The notes below the pieces were generated by a model. The model was not told the origin of the DNA. It ran no database searches and saw nothing but the letters and a program-made list of their open reading frames with translations. DNA of 64,000 bases, from NCBI RefSeq assembly GCF_001544515.1, contig NZ_FCOL02000015.1:1-64000 (forward strand), read 5' to 3'. Within the stretch, counting starts at the first letter, position 1. Each line of letters opens with the position of its first letter. This DNA comes from Caballeronia terrestris. Lineage in GTDB: Bacteria; Pseudomonadota; Gammaproteobacteria; Burkholderiales; Burkholderiaceae. This document shows, piece by piece, positions 34,349 through 43,880 of this stretch. The translations under genes were made by a program, and so were the position numbers.

Positions 34349-34487
34349 TTCGGAGCGGCGGGGAGATGTCATCATAGCCGCCAGTAGCAATGCCCGCCGA
34401 AGCCCTTTTGCCCGCGACGCCCGCGCTGTTGATAACATAACGGCACTCTCCTAAAGCACGCCTTCAGCCGCATCGCATCAGCCCGAC

Positions 34488-35657
34488 ATGAGCGAACTAC
34501 CCCGCCGCATCGCGCACCTCGACATGGATGCGTTCTTCGCTTCCGTCGAATTGCTACGGTACCCCGAGTTGCGCGGGCAGGCGGTCGTGGTCGGTGGCGG
34601 CCACCGGTCGGAGCCGACCGTCGACGAGCACGGCAAACGCCACTTCGTCAGGTTGCGCGAGTACGCGGGCCGTGGCGTCGTGACGACCTCGACCTACGAG
34701 GCCCGCAAGCTCGGCGTATTCTCGGCGATGGGCATGATGAAGGCGGCGCAACTCGCGCCCGACGCGATCCTGCTGCCGAGCAATTTCGATTCTTATCGAC
34801 ACTACTCCGAGCTCTTCAAGAGCGCCGTCGCGACGATCGCGCCGCGCATCGAGAATCGCGGCATCGACGAAATTTATATCGATCTGACCGACGTGCCCGG
34901 CGAGACGCGCACGCTCGCCCAGCGCATCAAGCGCGTGGTCGCGGACACGACGGGCCTCTCGTGCTCGATCGCGGTCGCGCCCAACAAGCTGCTCGCGAAG
35001 ATCGGCTCCGAACTCGACAAGCCCGACGGCCTGACTCTCCTCACCTTCGACGACCTTCAGACGCGCATCTGGCCGCTGCCCGCGAAGAAGGTGAACGGCA
35101 TCGGGCCGAAAGCGAACGACCGGCTCGCGGCGCTCGGCATCCACACCGTCGGCGATATCGCCGCAGCCGATCCCGCGTTGCTTCAGCAGCAGTTCGGCCT
35201 GAGCTACGCGACCTGGCTTACGCGCATCGCCGCGGGCATCGACGATCGGGAGATCGAGACGTCGTCGGTGCCGCGCTCGAAATCGCGCGAGACGACATTT
35301 TCACGCGACCTGCATCCGCGCCGCGATCGCGCGGAACTGTCGGAGCGTTTCACCGATCTGTGCGTGCGCCTTGCCGAGGATCTCGAACGGCGCCAGCTCA
35401 CGTCGGCGTGCATCAGTATCAAGGTGAGGTTCAGCGACTTTCGCACGGTCACGCGCGATCACACGCTCGAAGCGGGCGTCGCGGATGCGGCGTCGATCCG
35501 GCGCGCCGCGACCGAATGTCTGAAGCGCGTTACGCTCGACCGGAGTATTCGCTTGCTAGGGGTAAAGGCGAGCGCTCTGTCGCAACAGAGCGTCGATGGG
35601 AGCGCGCCGAAGTGGGTGCAATCGGAGATGCAGTTCGACGCGTCGGGGGGAATTTGA
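34488..35657 (+). CDS. dinB: DNA polymerase IV (Y family)
   Basis: 389 residues. Catalytic acidic residues appear in HLDMDAFFASVELL (residues 8-21) and RGIDEIYIDLTD (about 123-134). SCSIAVAPNKLLAKIGSELDKPDGL follows, then the helix-hairpin-helix VNGIGPKANDRLAALGIHTVGDIA and a little-finger domain with RSKSRETTFSRDL. Mutagenic translesion polymerase. The N-terminal loop (VGGGHRSEPTVDEHGKRHFVRLREYAGRG) carries an insert relative to E. coli DinB, common in proteobacterial relatives. There is no clear C-terminal clamp motif and no obvious LexA box upstream. Confidence 0.94.
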   Translation: MSELPRRIAHLDMDAFFASVELLRYPELRGQAVVVGGGHRSEPTVDEHGKRHFVRLREYAGRGVVTTSTYEARKLGVFSAMGMMKAAQLAPDAILLPSNFDSYRHYSELFKSAVATIAPRIENRGIDEIYIDLTDVPGETRTLAQRIKRVVADTTGLSCSIAVAPNKLLAKIGSELDKPDGLTLLTFDDLQTRIWPLPAKKVNGIGPKANDRLAALGIHTVGDIAAADPALLQQQFGLSYATWLTRIAAGIDDREIETSSVPRSKSRETTFSRDLHPRRDRAELSERFTDLCVRLAEDLERRQLTSACISIKVRFSDFRTVTRDHTLEAGVADAASIRRAATECLKRVTLDRSIRLLGVKASALSQQSVDGSAPKWVQSEMQFDASGGI

Positions 35658-35658
35658 C

Positions 35659-35687
35659 GCGGCGTACAGCGTGATGCTGTACGTCGC
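35659..35687. terminator. Stem-loop between convergent dinB and actP
   Basis: A 12-bp stem with one G-T pair (GCGGCGTACAGC / GCTGTACGTCGC) and a 5-nt loop immediately after the dinB stop and before the actP stop. No U-run; probable shared transcript end. Confidence 0.55.
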
Positions 35688-35696
35688 AGGGAGCGT

Positions 35697-37361
35697 TTAG
35701 TGACTCGCTGACTCCACCGCGCCGATGCCCGTCTCCGAGCGAACCGTCTGTGCTTCGAAGCCGGCCTTGTCGATGCGTGCGCGTTCCGACTTGTCGGTCA
35801 CGGAGAAGAACCAGATCCCGAAGAACCCGGCCGCCATCGAGAAGAGCGCAGGCGATGCGTACGGGAACGGCGCGCTGGCGTAATGGAACACGTCGACCCA
35901 TACCGCCTTCGAGAGCACCGTCAGCACCACCGCGCACAAGAGCCCCATGAAGCCGCCGAGCGCAGCGCCTCGCGTCGTGCAGCCGCTCCACAACACTGAC
36001 ATGAACAGCACCGGGAAGTTGGCCGACGCGGCGACGGCAAAAGCCAGCGACACCATGAACGCGATGTTCTGCTTCTCGAACACGATGCCGAGCACCACCG
36101 CGACGATGCCAAGCACGACCGTCGTCACACGCGAGACACGCAATTCGCTAGAGCTAGTCGCGTTGCCCTTCTTGAACACGGTGGCATACAGATCGTGCGA
36201 AACCGCCGATGCCCCCGCCAGCGTCAGACCAGCGACGACCGCGAGAATCGTCGCGAACGCCACGGCCGAAATGAAGCCGAGGAACACGTTGCCGCCCACC
36301 GCGCTCGCAAGATGCACGGCCGCCATGTTCGCGCCGCCGAGCAGTTGCTTGCCGCCGGCGTCCTTGAAGATCGGGTTCGTACCGACCAGCACGATCGCGC
36401 CGAAGCCGATGATGAAGGTCAGGATGTAGAAGTAGCCGATCCAAGTCGTCGCCCAGAACACCGACTTGCGCGCTTCCTTCGCGTTGGGCACCGTGAAGAA
36501 GCGCATCAGGATGTGCGGGAGGCCAGCCGTGCCGAACATCAGCGCGATGCCGAACGAGATCGCCGAGATCGGGTCCTTGATGAAGTTGCCCGGCGCCATG
36601 ATCGAATCTTTCTTGTCATGGACTTCGACCGCCTTGGCGAACAGCGCCTCGGGGCTGAAGTGGAACTGCGCGAGCACCATGAACGCCATGAACGTCGCAC
36701 CCGCGAGCAGCAGGCAGGCCTTGATGATCTGCACCCAGGTGGTCGCCGTCATGCCCCCGAAGAGCACGTACACCATCATCAGCGCGCCCACGATCACGAC
36801 CGCGATCCAGTATTCGAGCCCGAACAGCAGCTTGATGAGCTGCCCAGCGCCGACCATCTGCGCGATCAGGTAGAACGCGACGACTACGAGCGTGCCCGAT
36901 GCGGCGAACGCGCGAATCGGCGTCTGCTTGAAACGGTACGCAGCGACGTCGGCGAACGTGAAGCGGCCGAGGTTGCGCAGGCGCTCCGCCATCAGGAACG
37001 TGATGATCGGCCAGCCGACGAGAAAGCCGATCGAGTAGATGAGGCCGTCGTAGCCGTTCGCGTAGACCGCTGCCGAGATGCCGAGAAACGACGCCGCCGA
37101 CATGAAGTCGCCCGCGATCGCGAGGCCGTTCTGGAAGCCCGTGATACCGCCGCCTGCCGTGTAGAACTCGGCGGCGGACTTGGTCTTGGCCGCTGCCCAC
37201 TTGGTGATGAAAAGCGTACCGATGACGAATACGACGAACATGCCGATCGCCGTCCAGTTCGTCGGCTGCTTGACGGCCTGGCCGAGGTCTCCGCCCGCGG
37301 CCATCGCACCCGCCGACAGCGTCAGCAGCGCGCCCGCAATCACGTGATGAAGCACTTTCAT
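35697..37361 (-). CDS. actP: Cation/acetate symporter
   Basis: 554 residues of the sodium:solute symporter family with about 13 hydrophobic segments. After a signal-like N-terminus ([14 protein letters not shown]) comes [30 protein letters not shown], an ActP hallmark, then [22 protein letters not shown] and [16 protein letters not shown]. It takes up acetate, glycolate and similar small acids. ATG 37361 overlaps the stop of the DUF485 gene, the standard yjcH-actP pairing. Confidence 0.94.
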   Translation of the reverse strand: MKVLHHVIAGALLTLSAGAMAAGGDLGQAVKQPTNWTAIGMFVVFVIGTLFITKWAAAKTKSAAEFYTAGGGITGFQNGLAIAGDFMSAASFLGISAAVYANGYDGLIYSIGFLVGWPIITFLMAERLRNLGRFTFADVAAYRFKQTPIRAFAASGTLVVVAFYLIAQMVGAGQLIKLLFGLEYWIAVVIVGALMMVYVLFGGMTATTWVQIIKACLLLAGATFMAFMVLAQFHFSPEALFAKAVEVHDKKDSIMAPGNFIKDPISAISFGIALMFGTAGLPHILMRFFTVPNAKEARKSVFWATTWIGYFYILTFIIGFGAIVLVGTNPIFKDAGGKQLLGGANMAAVHLASAVGGNVFLGFISAVAFATILAVVAGLTLAGASAVSHDLYATVFKKGNATSSSELRVSRVTTVVLGIVAVVLGIVFEKQNIAFMVSLAFAVAASANFPVLFMSVLWSGCTTRGAALGGFMGLLCAVVLTVLSKAVWVDVFHYASAPFPYASPALFSMAAGFFGIWFFSVTDKSERARIDKAGFEAQTVRSETGIGAVESASH

Positions 37362-37663
37362 GCGGCCTCCCGCTTTATCTTGTCGGTCAGATCGTCGTAT
37401 GTATTGTTGGCGTGACGCACATAGAGGCCCGTGATGACCACCGTGAACACGATGACGAAGAGCCCGAGCGGAATGCCGAGCGTCATGACGCCGCTGCCGA
37501 GCTTCTTCGCGAGCAGTTCCTTGTCGAAGGCGATCAAGAGAACGTATCCGTAGTACACGACTAGGACGGCCGCGGTCAGCGTCCATCCGAGCTTCGAGCG
37601 CTTGTTCACGAGTTCGTGATAGCGCGGGTTCGACTTGATCTTGCGGACGAGGTCTTCTTCCAT
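37358..37663 (-). CDS. DUF485 membrane protein (YjcH-like)
   Basis: 101 residues with two membrane segments ([21 protein letters not shown] and [22 protein letters not shown]), the first preceded by [17 protein letters not shown], which is diagnostic of DUF485. Always found upstream of and overlapping actP; it probably assists the symporter. GGAGAC precedes the ATG. Confidence 0.92.
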   Translation of the reverse strand: MEEDLVRKIKSNPRYHELVNKRSKLGWTLTAAVLVVYYGYVLLIAFDKELLAKKLGSGVMTLGIPLGLFVIVFTVVITGLYVRHANNTYDDLTDKIKREAA

Positions 37664-38048
37664 TTTGTCTCCTGCCGTGACTCTTTCATTGTCATACGCT
37701 GCCCGGAAGACTTTCGGGCGCGGGTTGCGGGCGCCGTCTCTTCGGAAGATCCCTTGCAGCAGTTTTTGCCGCGCTGGAACAGATAACTCTCAGCGGTGCA
37801 TGTCGCTACGTTAAGCATGTCCGCTTACCTGCATCTTACGCGGAGCCTTTCATTTGACCGGGGTTTACGCGTGCGCGGGTTTTCCATGAGCCGCGCCGCC
37901 GAAGCCTATTCCAGAAGGGAAAACCTCTCTCCGTTCGACCGTTCGTTTCTTCGATCGTTACTCTCGTGATAACAGTCGCGTCCCGACCGTCATTGAACCG
38001 CACGCTCGCGCTCCCTAGACTTGCCTCATGTCCTGAGCGAGAGTCCCT
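37664..38048. other. Divergent region between actP and mdc operons
   Basis: A 385-bp non-coding gap carrying the promoters of the acetate uptake genes (minus) and the malonate operon (plus). A sigma-70-like promoter for mdcA is listed separately. No gene seen in the rest. Confidence 0.5.
37993..38021 (+). promoter_or_regulatory. Candidate sigma-70 promoter of mdc operon
   Basis: TTGAAC, 17 bp, TAGACT, ending 27 bp before mdcA. Hexamers match the -35 and -10 consensus at 4 of 6 positions each with ideal spacing. Activation by the LysR-type MdcR would be expected. Confidence 0.45.
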
Positions 38049-39710
38049 ATGTCAAGTCAAAGTCAGACCCCGTCCCGCTGGGCCACGCGCCGTGCGGAAA
38101 AACATCGCCGGCTTGCGCGCGTTGCATCGATCGCCGATGGCATGGTACTGCCCACCGAGCGCATCGTCGATGTCCTGCAGGCGCTCGTCGCCACGGGTGA
38201 CCGCGTGGTCGTCGAAGGCAACAACCAGAAGCAGGCGGATTTTCTGTCGCGTTCGCTCGCGAAGGTCGATCCGGAAGTCGTCCACGACCTGCATCTCATC
38301 ATTCCGAGCGTGAGCCGCGCCGAGCATCTCGATCTCTTCGAACGCGGCATCGCGCGAAAGCTCGACTTCGCGTATGCAGGCGCGCAAAGCCTGCGCATTT
38401 CGCAGTTCCTGCAGGACGGCATCCTCGAGATCGGCGCGATCCATACCTACATCGAGCTCTATGCGCGGCTCTACGTCGATCTCACGCCGAACGTCGTGCT
38501 CTGCGCGGGGTACAAGGCCGATCGCGCGGGCAATCTCTACATGGGCCCGAGCACCGAAGATTCGCCCTCGCTCATCGAAGCCGCCGCGTTTCGCGACGGC
38601 ATCGTGATCGCGCAGGTCAACGAGATCGTCGATGATCCGAAGGACCTGCCGCGCGTCGATATCCCCGGCTCGTGGGTCGATTTCGTCGTGCAGGCCGACA
38701 AGCCGTTCTTCATCGAGCCGCTCTTCACGCGCGATCCGCGCCTCATCACGCCGATCCAGGTGCTAATGGCGATGATGGCGATTCGCGGTATCTACGAGAA
38801 GCATCAGGTTCAGTCGCTCAATCACGGCATCGGCTTCAACACGGCCGCGATCGAACTGATCCTGCCGACGTATGGCGAGAAGCTCGGCCTCAAGGGCAAG
38901 ATCTGCCGCCACTGGACGCTCAACCCGCATCCGACGCTGATCCCCGCGATCGAAACCGGCTGGGTCGAGAGCGTGCATTGCTTCGGCGGCGAGCTCGGCA
39001 TGGAAGCGTATGTCGCCGCGCGGCCCGACATCTTCTTCACCGGCCGCGACGGCTCCATGCGCTCCAATCGCACGATGTGCCAGCTCGCGGGGCAATACGC
39101 GGTGGACATGTTCATCGGCTCGACGCTGCAAATGGATGGCGAAGGCAACTCGTCTACTGTCACGCACGGACGGCTTACCGGCTTCGGCGGCGCGCCGAAC
39201 ATGGGCCACGATCCGCACGGCCGTCGTCACGCGACGCCCGCATGGCTCGACCTGCTTCAAACGAGCAGCCCGCTCGAACGCGGCCGCAAGCTCGTCGTGC
39301 AGATGGTCGAGACGTTCCAGGCGGGCGGCCAGCCGACGATCGTCGAATCGATCGACGCTGTCGATGTCGGCCGCGAATCCGGCATGCCGCTCGCGCCCGT
39401 GATGATCTACGGCGACGACGTCACGCACGTGCTGACCGAGGAAGGCATCGCGTATCTCTACAAGGCGCGCTCACTCGAACATCGCAAGGAGATGATCGCG
39501 GCTGTCGCGGGCGTTACGCCGATCGGGCTGAAGAGCGACGCGAGCAAGCTCGCCGCGCTGCGCCGCGACGGCTTCGTCGCGCTGCCGGAGGACCTCGGCA
39601 TCCATCGCAGCGAAGCGAGCCGGTCGCTGCTCGCCGCGAAGAGCATGGCCGATATCGTCGACTGGTCGGACGGGCTGTACGAGCCGCCCGCACGCTTTCG
39701 GAGCTGGTAA
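38049..39710 (+). CDS. mdcA: Malonate decarboxylase alpha subunit (malonate:ACP transferase)
   Basis: 553 residues, full length for MdcA. The protein moves the acyl-carrier thiol ester from acetyl to malonyl. Two CoA-transferase-like halves are visible, with VVEGNNQKQADFLSRSL at the N-terminus, HNPHPTLIPAIETGWVESVHCFGGELGM-type sequence mid-protein, and FTGRDGSMRSNRTMCQLAGQYAVDMFIGS. First gene of the operon; its stop overlaps the mdcB start (TAATG). Confidence 0.94.
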   Translation: MSSQSQTPSRWATRRAEKHRRLARVASIADGMVLPTERIVDVLQALVATGDRVVVEGNNQKQADFLSRSLAKVDPEVVHDLHLIIPSVSRAEHLDLFERGIARKLDFAYAGAQSLRISQFLQDGILEIGAIHTYIELYARLYVDLTPNVVLCAGYKADRAGNLYMGPSTEDSPSLIEAAAFRDGIVIAQVNEIVDDPKDLPRVDIPGSWVDFVVQADKPFFIEPLFTRDPRLITPIQVLMAMMAIRGIYEKHQVQSLNHGIGFNTAAIELILPTYGEKLGLKGKICRHWTLNPHPTLIPAIETGWVESVHCFGGELGMEAYVAARPDIFFTGRDGSMRSNRTMCQLAGQYAVDMFIGSTLQMDGEGNSSTVTHGRLTGFGGAPNMGHDPHGRRHATPAWLDLLQTSSPLERGRKLVVQMVETFQAGGQPTIVESIDAVDVGRESGMPLAPVMIYGDDVTHVLTEEGIAYLYKARSLEHRKEMIAAVAGVTPIGLKSDASKLAALRRDGFVALPEDLGIHRSEASRSLLAAKSMADIVDWSDGLYEPPARFRSW

Positions 39711-40600
39711 TGCGCGAGAACCTCGCACTGAACGCAGCGCGGTCGCTGCGCCGCGCACCGGACTTAGCGGACCTTTTCGGCGCGCATGTGGTGGAAGCGC
39801 TGATCGACGAAGTGACGCTCGCGCCGAAGCCCGGCCTCGTCGATATCCGCAGCCGCGGCGCGCATCACGATCTCGACTGGAAGCTGATGTGCGTATCCGC
39901 GCTTGCGTTGCAGCCGACGTTCGTCGAGATGGCGCGTGCGGGCATCGAAATTGAGCCGCTGCTCGCGCTGCGCGAACATATCGGCGCGATGGGACGCATA
40001 GGTGAAGCACGCATGCTCGACGCGACCGGCGGGGTGAATACGCATCGCGGCGCGATCTGGGCGCTCGGGTTGCTCGTGACTGCAGCGGCACGCGAACCTT
40101 TGGATCTGGCGCCGCAAGCCGTCGCGGCACGCGCTGGATCGATCGCTCGCGTGCAGGATCGCCACGCGCCGGCGATCACCGGCAACAAGGGCGAGCAGGC
40201 GTGCCTCGACTACAACGTCGGCGGCGCGCGAGGACAAGCGCAAGCAGGCTTTCCGCATGTCGTGGATATCGCGCTGCCGGAACTCGTGCGTTCGCGCTCG
40301 CGTGGAGACAGCGAAACGGCCGCGCGCCTCAACGCATTGCTCGCCGTAATGGCGACGCTCGACGACACCTGCGTGCTCGCGCGCGGCGGACCGAACGCGC
40401 TCGCCGAAATGCAGCACGGAGCACGGCGCGTGCTGGAACAGGGCGGCGCGGCAGCGCTCGCGGGGCGCCGCGAATTGAAGGCCCTGGACCGGCGTCTCGT
40501 CGAACTGCACGTCTCGCCCGGTGGCGCCGCCGACCTGCTCGCCGCAGCCCTCTTTCTCGACCGGCTTCACAGCGAAGCCAATCATCAGTCGAACGCATAG
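39710..40600 (+). CDS. mdcB: Triphosphoribosyl-dephospho-CoA synthase
   Basis: 296 residues of the CitG/MdcB family, which makes the precursor of the prosthetic group carried by MdcC. EVTLAPKPGLVDIRSRGAHHDLDW near residue 37, GEARMLDATGGVNTHRGAIWALGLL and the C-terminal LHVSPGGAADLLAAALFLD are typical. The ATG at 39710 overlaps the mdcA stop. Confidence 0.93.
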   Translation: MRENLALNAARSLRRAPDLADLFGAHVVEALIDEVTLAPKPGLVDIRSRGAHHDLDWKLMCVSALALQPTFVEMARAGIEIEPLLALREHIGAMGRIGEARMLDATGGVNTHRGAIWALGLLVTAAAREPLDLAPQAVAARAGSIARVQDRHAPAITGNKGEQACLDYNVGGARGQAQAGFPHVVDIALPELVRSRSRGDSETAARLNALLAVMATLDDTCVLARGGPNALAEMQHGARRVLEQGGAAALAGRRELKALDRRLVELHVSPGGAADLLAAALFLDRLHSEANHQSNA

Positions 40601-40608
40601 GAACACAC

Positions 40609-40917
40609 ATGGAAACCATCGTCCTCGAATTCCCGGCGGGACAGCCCGCACAAGGCCGCGCGCTCGTGGGCGTCGTCGCTTCGGGAGACCTCGAAGTGCT
40701 GCTCGAAGCGAACGCGGCGAACCGCACCGTCGTGAGCGTCACGACCTCCGTCGACGGCAAGGGCCGCCTCTGGCAGGCCGTGCTCGAACGCATCTTCGGC
40801 GACGGGTCGCTGCCCGCCGCGAAGCTCGAAATCAACGACTCGGGCGCGACGCCGGGCGTCGTGCAGATGCGCATCGGGCAGGTCTTCGAACAACTCAAAT
40901 CGACCGGCGGAGCGTGA
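40609..40917 (+). CDS. mdcC: Malonate decarboxylase acyl-carrier subunit (delta)
   Basis: 102 residues, normal for MdcC. Ser25 in VVASGDLEVLL is the expected attachment site of the 2'-(5''-phosphoribosyl)-3'-dephospho-CoA group, matching Ser25 of the Klebsiella protein as I recall it. The following VTTSVDGKGRLWQAVLERIF is also characteristic. Eight bp after mdcB. Confidence 0.93.
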   Translation: METIVLEFPAGQPAQGRALVGVVASGDLEVLLEANAANRTVVSVTTSVDGKGRLWQAVLERIFGDGSLPAAKLEINDSGATPGVVQMRIGQVFEQLKSTGGA

Positions 40918-40922
40918 AGATC

Positions 40923-41774
40923 ATGGACACACAGCAACTGCTCGAACGCCAGAGCTTCATCGAACTCGATGCCCGCAGCCGCGCGAAAAAGCTGCTGGAC
41001 GCAGACACGTACAGCGAACTGCTCGATCCGTTCCAGCGCATCACATCGCCGTGGCTCATGCGCCAGGGCATCGTGACGCAAGCCGACGACGGCATGGTGG
41101 TCGCGAAGGGCACCATCGACGGGCAGCCCGCCGTCGTGCTCGGTATCGACGGCGGATTCCAGGGCGGCAGCATGGGCGAGGTGTCGGCGGCGAAGATCGC
41201 GGGCAGCCTCGAACTCGCCGCCGAGGACAACCGCAACGGCATCCCGACGCGCGCCGTCATCCTCTTCGAAACGGGCGGCGTGCGCTTGCAGGAAGCGAAT
41301 CTCGGACTCGCGGCGATCGCGGAGATTCACGCGGGCATCGTCGACTTGCGGCGCTATCAGCCGGTGATCGGCATCACGGCTGGTCCGATCGGCTGCTACG
41401 GCGGCATGTCGATCGCAGCAGGCCTGTGCAGCTACCTGATCGGCACCCGCGAAGCGCGCCTCGGCCTCAACGGCCCGGCTGTCATCGAACAGGAAGCGGG
41501 CATCGCCGAATTCGATTCACGCGACCGTCCGATGATCTGGAGCTTCACCGGCTGCGAGCAGCGGCATCGCACGGGACTCGTCGATGACTACGTCGCTGAC
41601 GACGCCGACGCGATCCGTGCGGCCGTCATCGATTTGTTTCGCGCGGGGCGGCCCGAGGCATGCCGCAGCGAACGCGTCGCGGGTTTCCTGACGCGGCTTT
41701 CCGAGGTCGATCCAGGCGTGCAGGCCACGCCCGAACAGGCGGCCGCCATCTACGGCAAGGGGTTTCAGTCATGA
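40923..41774 (+). CDS. mdcD: Malonate decarboxylase beta subunit
   Basis: 283 residues of the carboxyltransferase (crotonase-like) fold. VLGIDGGFQGGSMGEVSAAKIAGSLELA and ITAGPIGCYGGMSIAAGLCSYLIGT form the acyl site. Together with MdcE it decarboxylates malonyl-S-ACP to acetyl-S-ACP. It starts 5 bp after mdcC and its stop overlaps mdcE. Confidence 0.93.
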   Translation: MDTQQLLERQSFIELDARSRAKKLLDADTYSELLDPFQRITSPWLMRQGIVTQADDGMVVAKGTIDGQPAVVLGIDGGFQGGSMGEVSAAKIAGSLELAAEDNRNGIPTRAVILFETGGVRLQEANLGLAAIAEIHAGIVDLRRYQPVIGITAGPIGCYGGMSIAAGLCSYLIGTREARLGLNGPAVIEQEAGIAEFDSRDRPMIWSFTGCEQRHRTGLVDDYVADDADAIRAAVIDLFRAGRPEACRSERVAGFLTRLSEVDPGVQATPEQAAAIYGKGFQS

Positions 41775-42586
41775 GCACACAAGAGCTTTCGAAGCGCGGC
41801 GCAGTCTGGCTCGACGCGCTCACTTACAGCGCGCCGCTGCAGGACGGCTATCCGCCGTCGGTGCGGGTCGCCGATGCGCGGCTCGGCGACCATCCCGCGC
41901 GCTTCATCGCCGTGGTGCCCGACCCGGAGAACCCGTATCCGCGCGCACGGAGCGGCGAGGTCGGTCTCATCGAAGGATGGGAAGTGGCGCGCGCGGTGCG
42001 TGAAGTGGTCGATGCGGACAGCAAGCGAGATGAGAAGCGCGCGATCGTCGCGGTGATCGATGTGGCGAGTCAAGCATACGGACGCCGCGAGGAAGCGTAC
42101 GGCATCCACCAGGCGCTCGCCGGTGCCGCCGATGCCTACGCCAGCGCGCGGCTCGCGGGTCATCCGGTGATCGGGCTGATCGTCGGGCGGGCGATGTCGG
42201 GGGCGTTTCTCGCGCATGGTTATCAGGCTAACCGATTGATCGCGCTTGCCGATCCGAAGGTCATGGTCCACGCCATGGGCAAGGAATCGGCGGCGCGGGT
42301 GACGCTGCGCTCGGTCGCCGATCTCGAAGCGTTCACGGCGCGCGTCCCGCCGATGGCCTACGACATCGACAACTACGCGTCGCTCGGGCTGCTGTGGAAG
42401 CTGTTGAGCGTAGGCAACGCCGATGCGCCCAGCAGCGCGGACCAGACTACCGTCGAGGACGCGCTGCAGGCCGCTTACGACGATATCCGCAATGATCCTT
42501 CGCGCGGTTTGGAAAGCCGGCTCGGCAGCGAGCATCGTGCGGCCTCCGCGACAGTGCGTAGAAAGTTACGGGAGCAATGGCGCTAA
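41771..42586 (+). CDS. mdcE: Malonate decarboxylase gamma subunit
   Basis: 271 residues. FIAVVPDPENPYPRARSGEVGLIEGW, VASQAYGRREEAYGIHQALAG and VGRAMSGAFLAHGYQANRLIAL are MdcE features (codecarboxylase partner of MdcD). The ATG overlaps the mdcD stop. A 112-bp gap with two dyads separates it from madL. Confidence 0.93.
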   Translation: MSTQELSKRGAVWLDALTYSAPLQDGYPPSVRVADARLGDHPARFIAVVPDPENPYPRARSGEVGLIEGWEVARAVREVVDADSKRDEKRAIVAVIDVASQAYGRREEAYGIHQALAGAADAYASARLAGHPVIGLIVGRAMSGAFLAHGYQANRLIALADPKVMVHAMGKESAARVTLRSVADLEAFTARVPPMAYDIDNYASLGLLWKLLSVGNADAPSSADQTTVEDALQAAYDDIRNDPSRGLESRLGSEHRAASATVRRKLREQWR

Positions 42587-42630
42587 TTCTTTTTTAAATA
42601 CCGGCTCGTCAGAAGCCGCTAAATCCATCT

Positions 42631-42644
42631 TGCAACAAGTTGCA
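42631..42644. promoter_or_regulatory. Palindrome TGCAAC-AA-GTTGCA upstream of madL
   Basis: A perfect 6-2-6 dyad 45 bp after mdcE and 5 bp before a larger hairpin. It may be an operator for an internal promoter of madLM or part of a transcript-processing region. Confidence 0.4.
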
Positions 42645-42648
42645 TGGG

Positions 42649-42680
42649 ACCAGAGTAAGCGCTAAAGCGCTGACTCTGGT
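42649..42680 (+). other. Long stem-loop between mdcE and madL
   Basis: A 15-bp stem with a single A-G mismatch (ACCAGAGTAAGCGCT / AGCGCTGACTCTGGT), nearly loopless at the DNA level, so RNA would close on about 4 nt. There is no U-run after it and the madL start follows 19 bp later. It could stabilise or process the polycistronic mRNA and so set decarboxylase-to-transporter ratios. Confidence 0.65.
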
Positions 42681-42698
42681 CGACAACGGAGACATGAA

Positions 42699-43094
42699 AT
42701 GATCATCTACGGAACCGCCCTGCTAGCGTTCTGCCATCTCGCAGGCCTCTTTCTCGGCGACTTGCTCGGCGTCGCCATCGGCGTGAAAACGAACGTCGGC
42801 GGCGTCGGCATCGCGATGCTGCTCCTGATTTTCCTGCGTCTTTATCTTCACAAGCGAGGCCTCCTGCCGAAGGAAACCGAAGCCGGCGTCGGCTTCTGGG
42901 GCGCGATGTACATTCCCGTCGTCGTCGCGATGGCGGCCAACCAGAACGTCGTCGCCGCGCTCAAGGGCGGCCCCGTCGCGCTGCTCTCAGCCCTCGGCGC
43001 CGCAGCAATCTGCGCGGGCTGCATCGCCGTCCTTTCCCGCACCGGTCACGACAGCACGTCGTTCGTGAACGCCCCGCACCTCGAAGAAATCTGA
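42699..43094 (+). CDS. madL: Malonate transporter subunit MadL
   Basis: 131 residues with four hydrophobic segments. The start (IYGTALLAFCHLAGLFLGDLLGVAIGVKTNVGGVGIAMLLLIFL) is diagnostic of MadL, the small subunit of the sodium:malonate symporter MadLM. GGAGAC precedes the ATG. It is followed by madM after 14 bp. Confidence 0.93.
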   Translation: MIIYGTALLAFCHLAGLFLGDLLGVAIGVKTNVGGVGIAMLLLIFLRLYLHKRGLLPKETEAGVGFWGAMYIPVVVAMAANQNVVAALKGGPVALLSALGAAAICAGCIAVLSRTGHDSTSFVNAPHLEEI

Positions 43095-43108
43095 AGCAGG
43101 AGACCGTC

Positions 43109-43876
43109 ATGCTGCATATGCTCGACAAGATTTTGATCCAGAACGGCCTCGTCACCGCGTTTTTCCTCGTGGGCCTCATCATGTGGGCGTCGTCGCTGAT
43201 TTCGCGCAAGCTGACCTTCGGCCGCGTGCACGGCTCGGCGATCGCGATCGTGATCGGCCTCGTGCTCGCCTACATCGGCGGCGCATTCACCGGCGGGCAA
43301 AAGGGCATCGCCGATCTGCCGCTCTTTACCGGCATCGGCCTGATGGGCGGCGCGATGCTGCGCGACTTCGCGATCGTCGCGACCGCGTTCGAAGTGCAGG
43401 CCACCGAGGCGCGCAAAGCCGGCCTCATCGGCGTGGTGTCGCTCCTGCTCGGGACCGTGCTGCCGTTCATCGTCGGCGCGAGCATCGCGCATGCGTTCGG
43501 CTATACCGATGCCGTCAGCATGACGACCATCGGCGCAGGTGCGGTCACGTATATCGTGGGACCGGTGACGGGCGCGGCGATCGGCGCGAGCTCGGACGTG
43601 ATCGCGCTCAGCATCGCGACGGGCCTCATCAAGGCGATCATCGTGATGATCGGCACGCCGCTCGCGGCCGGCTTCATGGGACTGAAGACGCCACGCTCCG
43701 CGATGATCTTCGGCGGACTGGCGGGCACCGTGAGCGGCGTGAGCGCGGGACTCGCCGCAACCGATCGCCGGCTCGTGCCCTACGGTGCGCTGATCGCGAC
43801 GTTCCATACGGGCGTCGGCTGCCTGCTCGGGCCGTCGCTGCTGTTCTTTGCCACCAAGGCGCTGATGGGCGCTTGA
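43109..43876 (+). CDS. madM: Malonate transporter subunit MadM
   Basis: 255 residues with about eight hydrophobic segments, including GLIMWASSLISRKLTFGRVHGSAIAI and FTGIGLMGGAMLRDFAIVATAFE, typical of MadM. It forms the malonate symporter with MadL. AGGAG precedes the ATG; mdcG follows after 4 bp. Confidence 0.93.
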   Translation: MLHMLDKILIQNGLVTAFFLVGLIMWASSLISRKLTFGRVHGSAIAIVIGLVLAYIGGAFTGGQKGIADLPLFTGIGLMGGAMLRDFAIVATAFEVQATEARKAGLIGVVSLLLGTVLPFIVGASIAHAFGYTDAVSMTTIGAGAVTYIVGPVTGAAIGASSDVIALSIATGLIKAIIVMIGTPLAAGFMGLKTPRSAMIFGGLAGTVSGVSAGLAATDRRLVPYGALIATFHTGVGCLLGPSLLFFATKALMGA

Positions 43877-43880
43877 AAAC

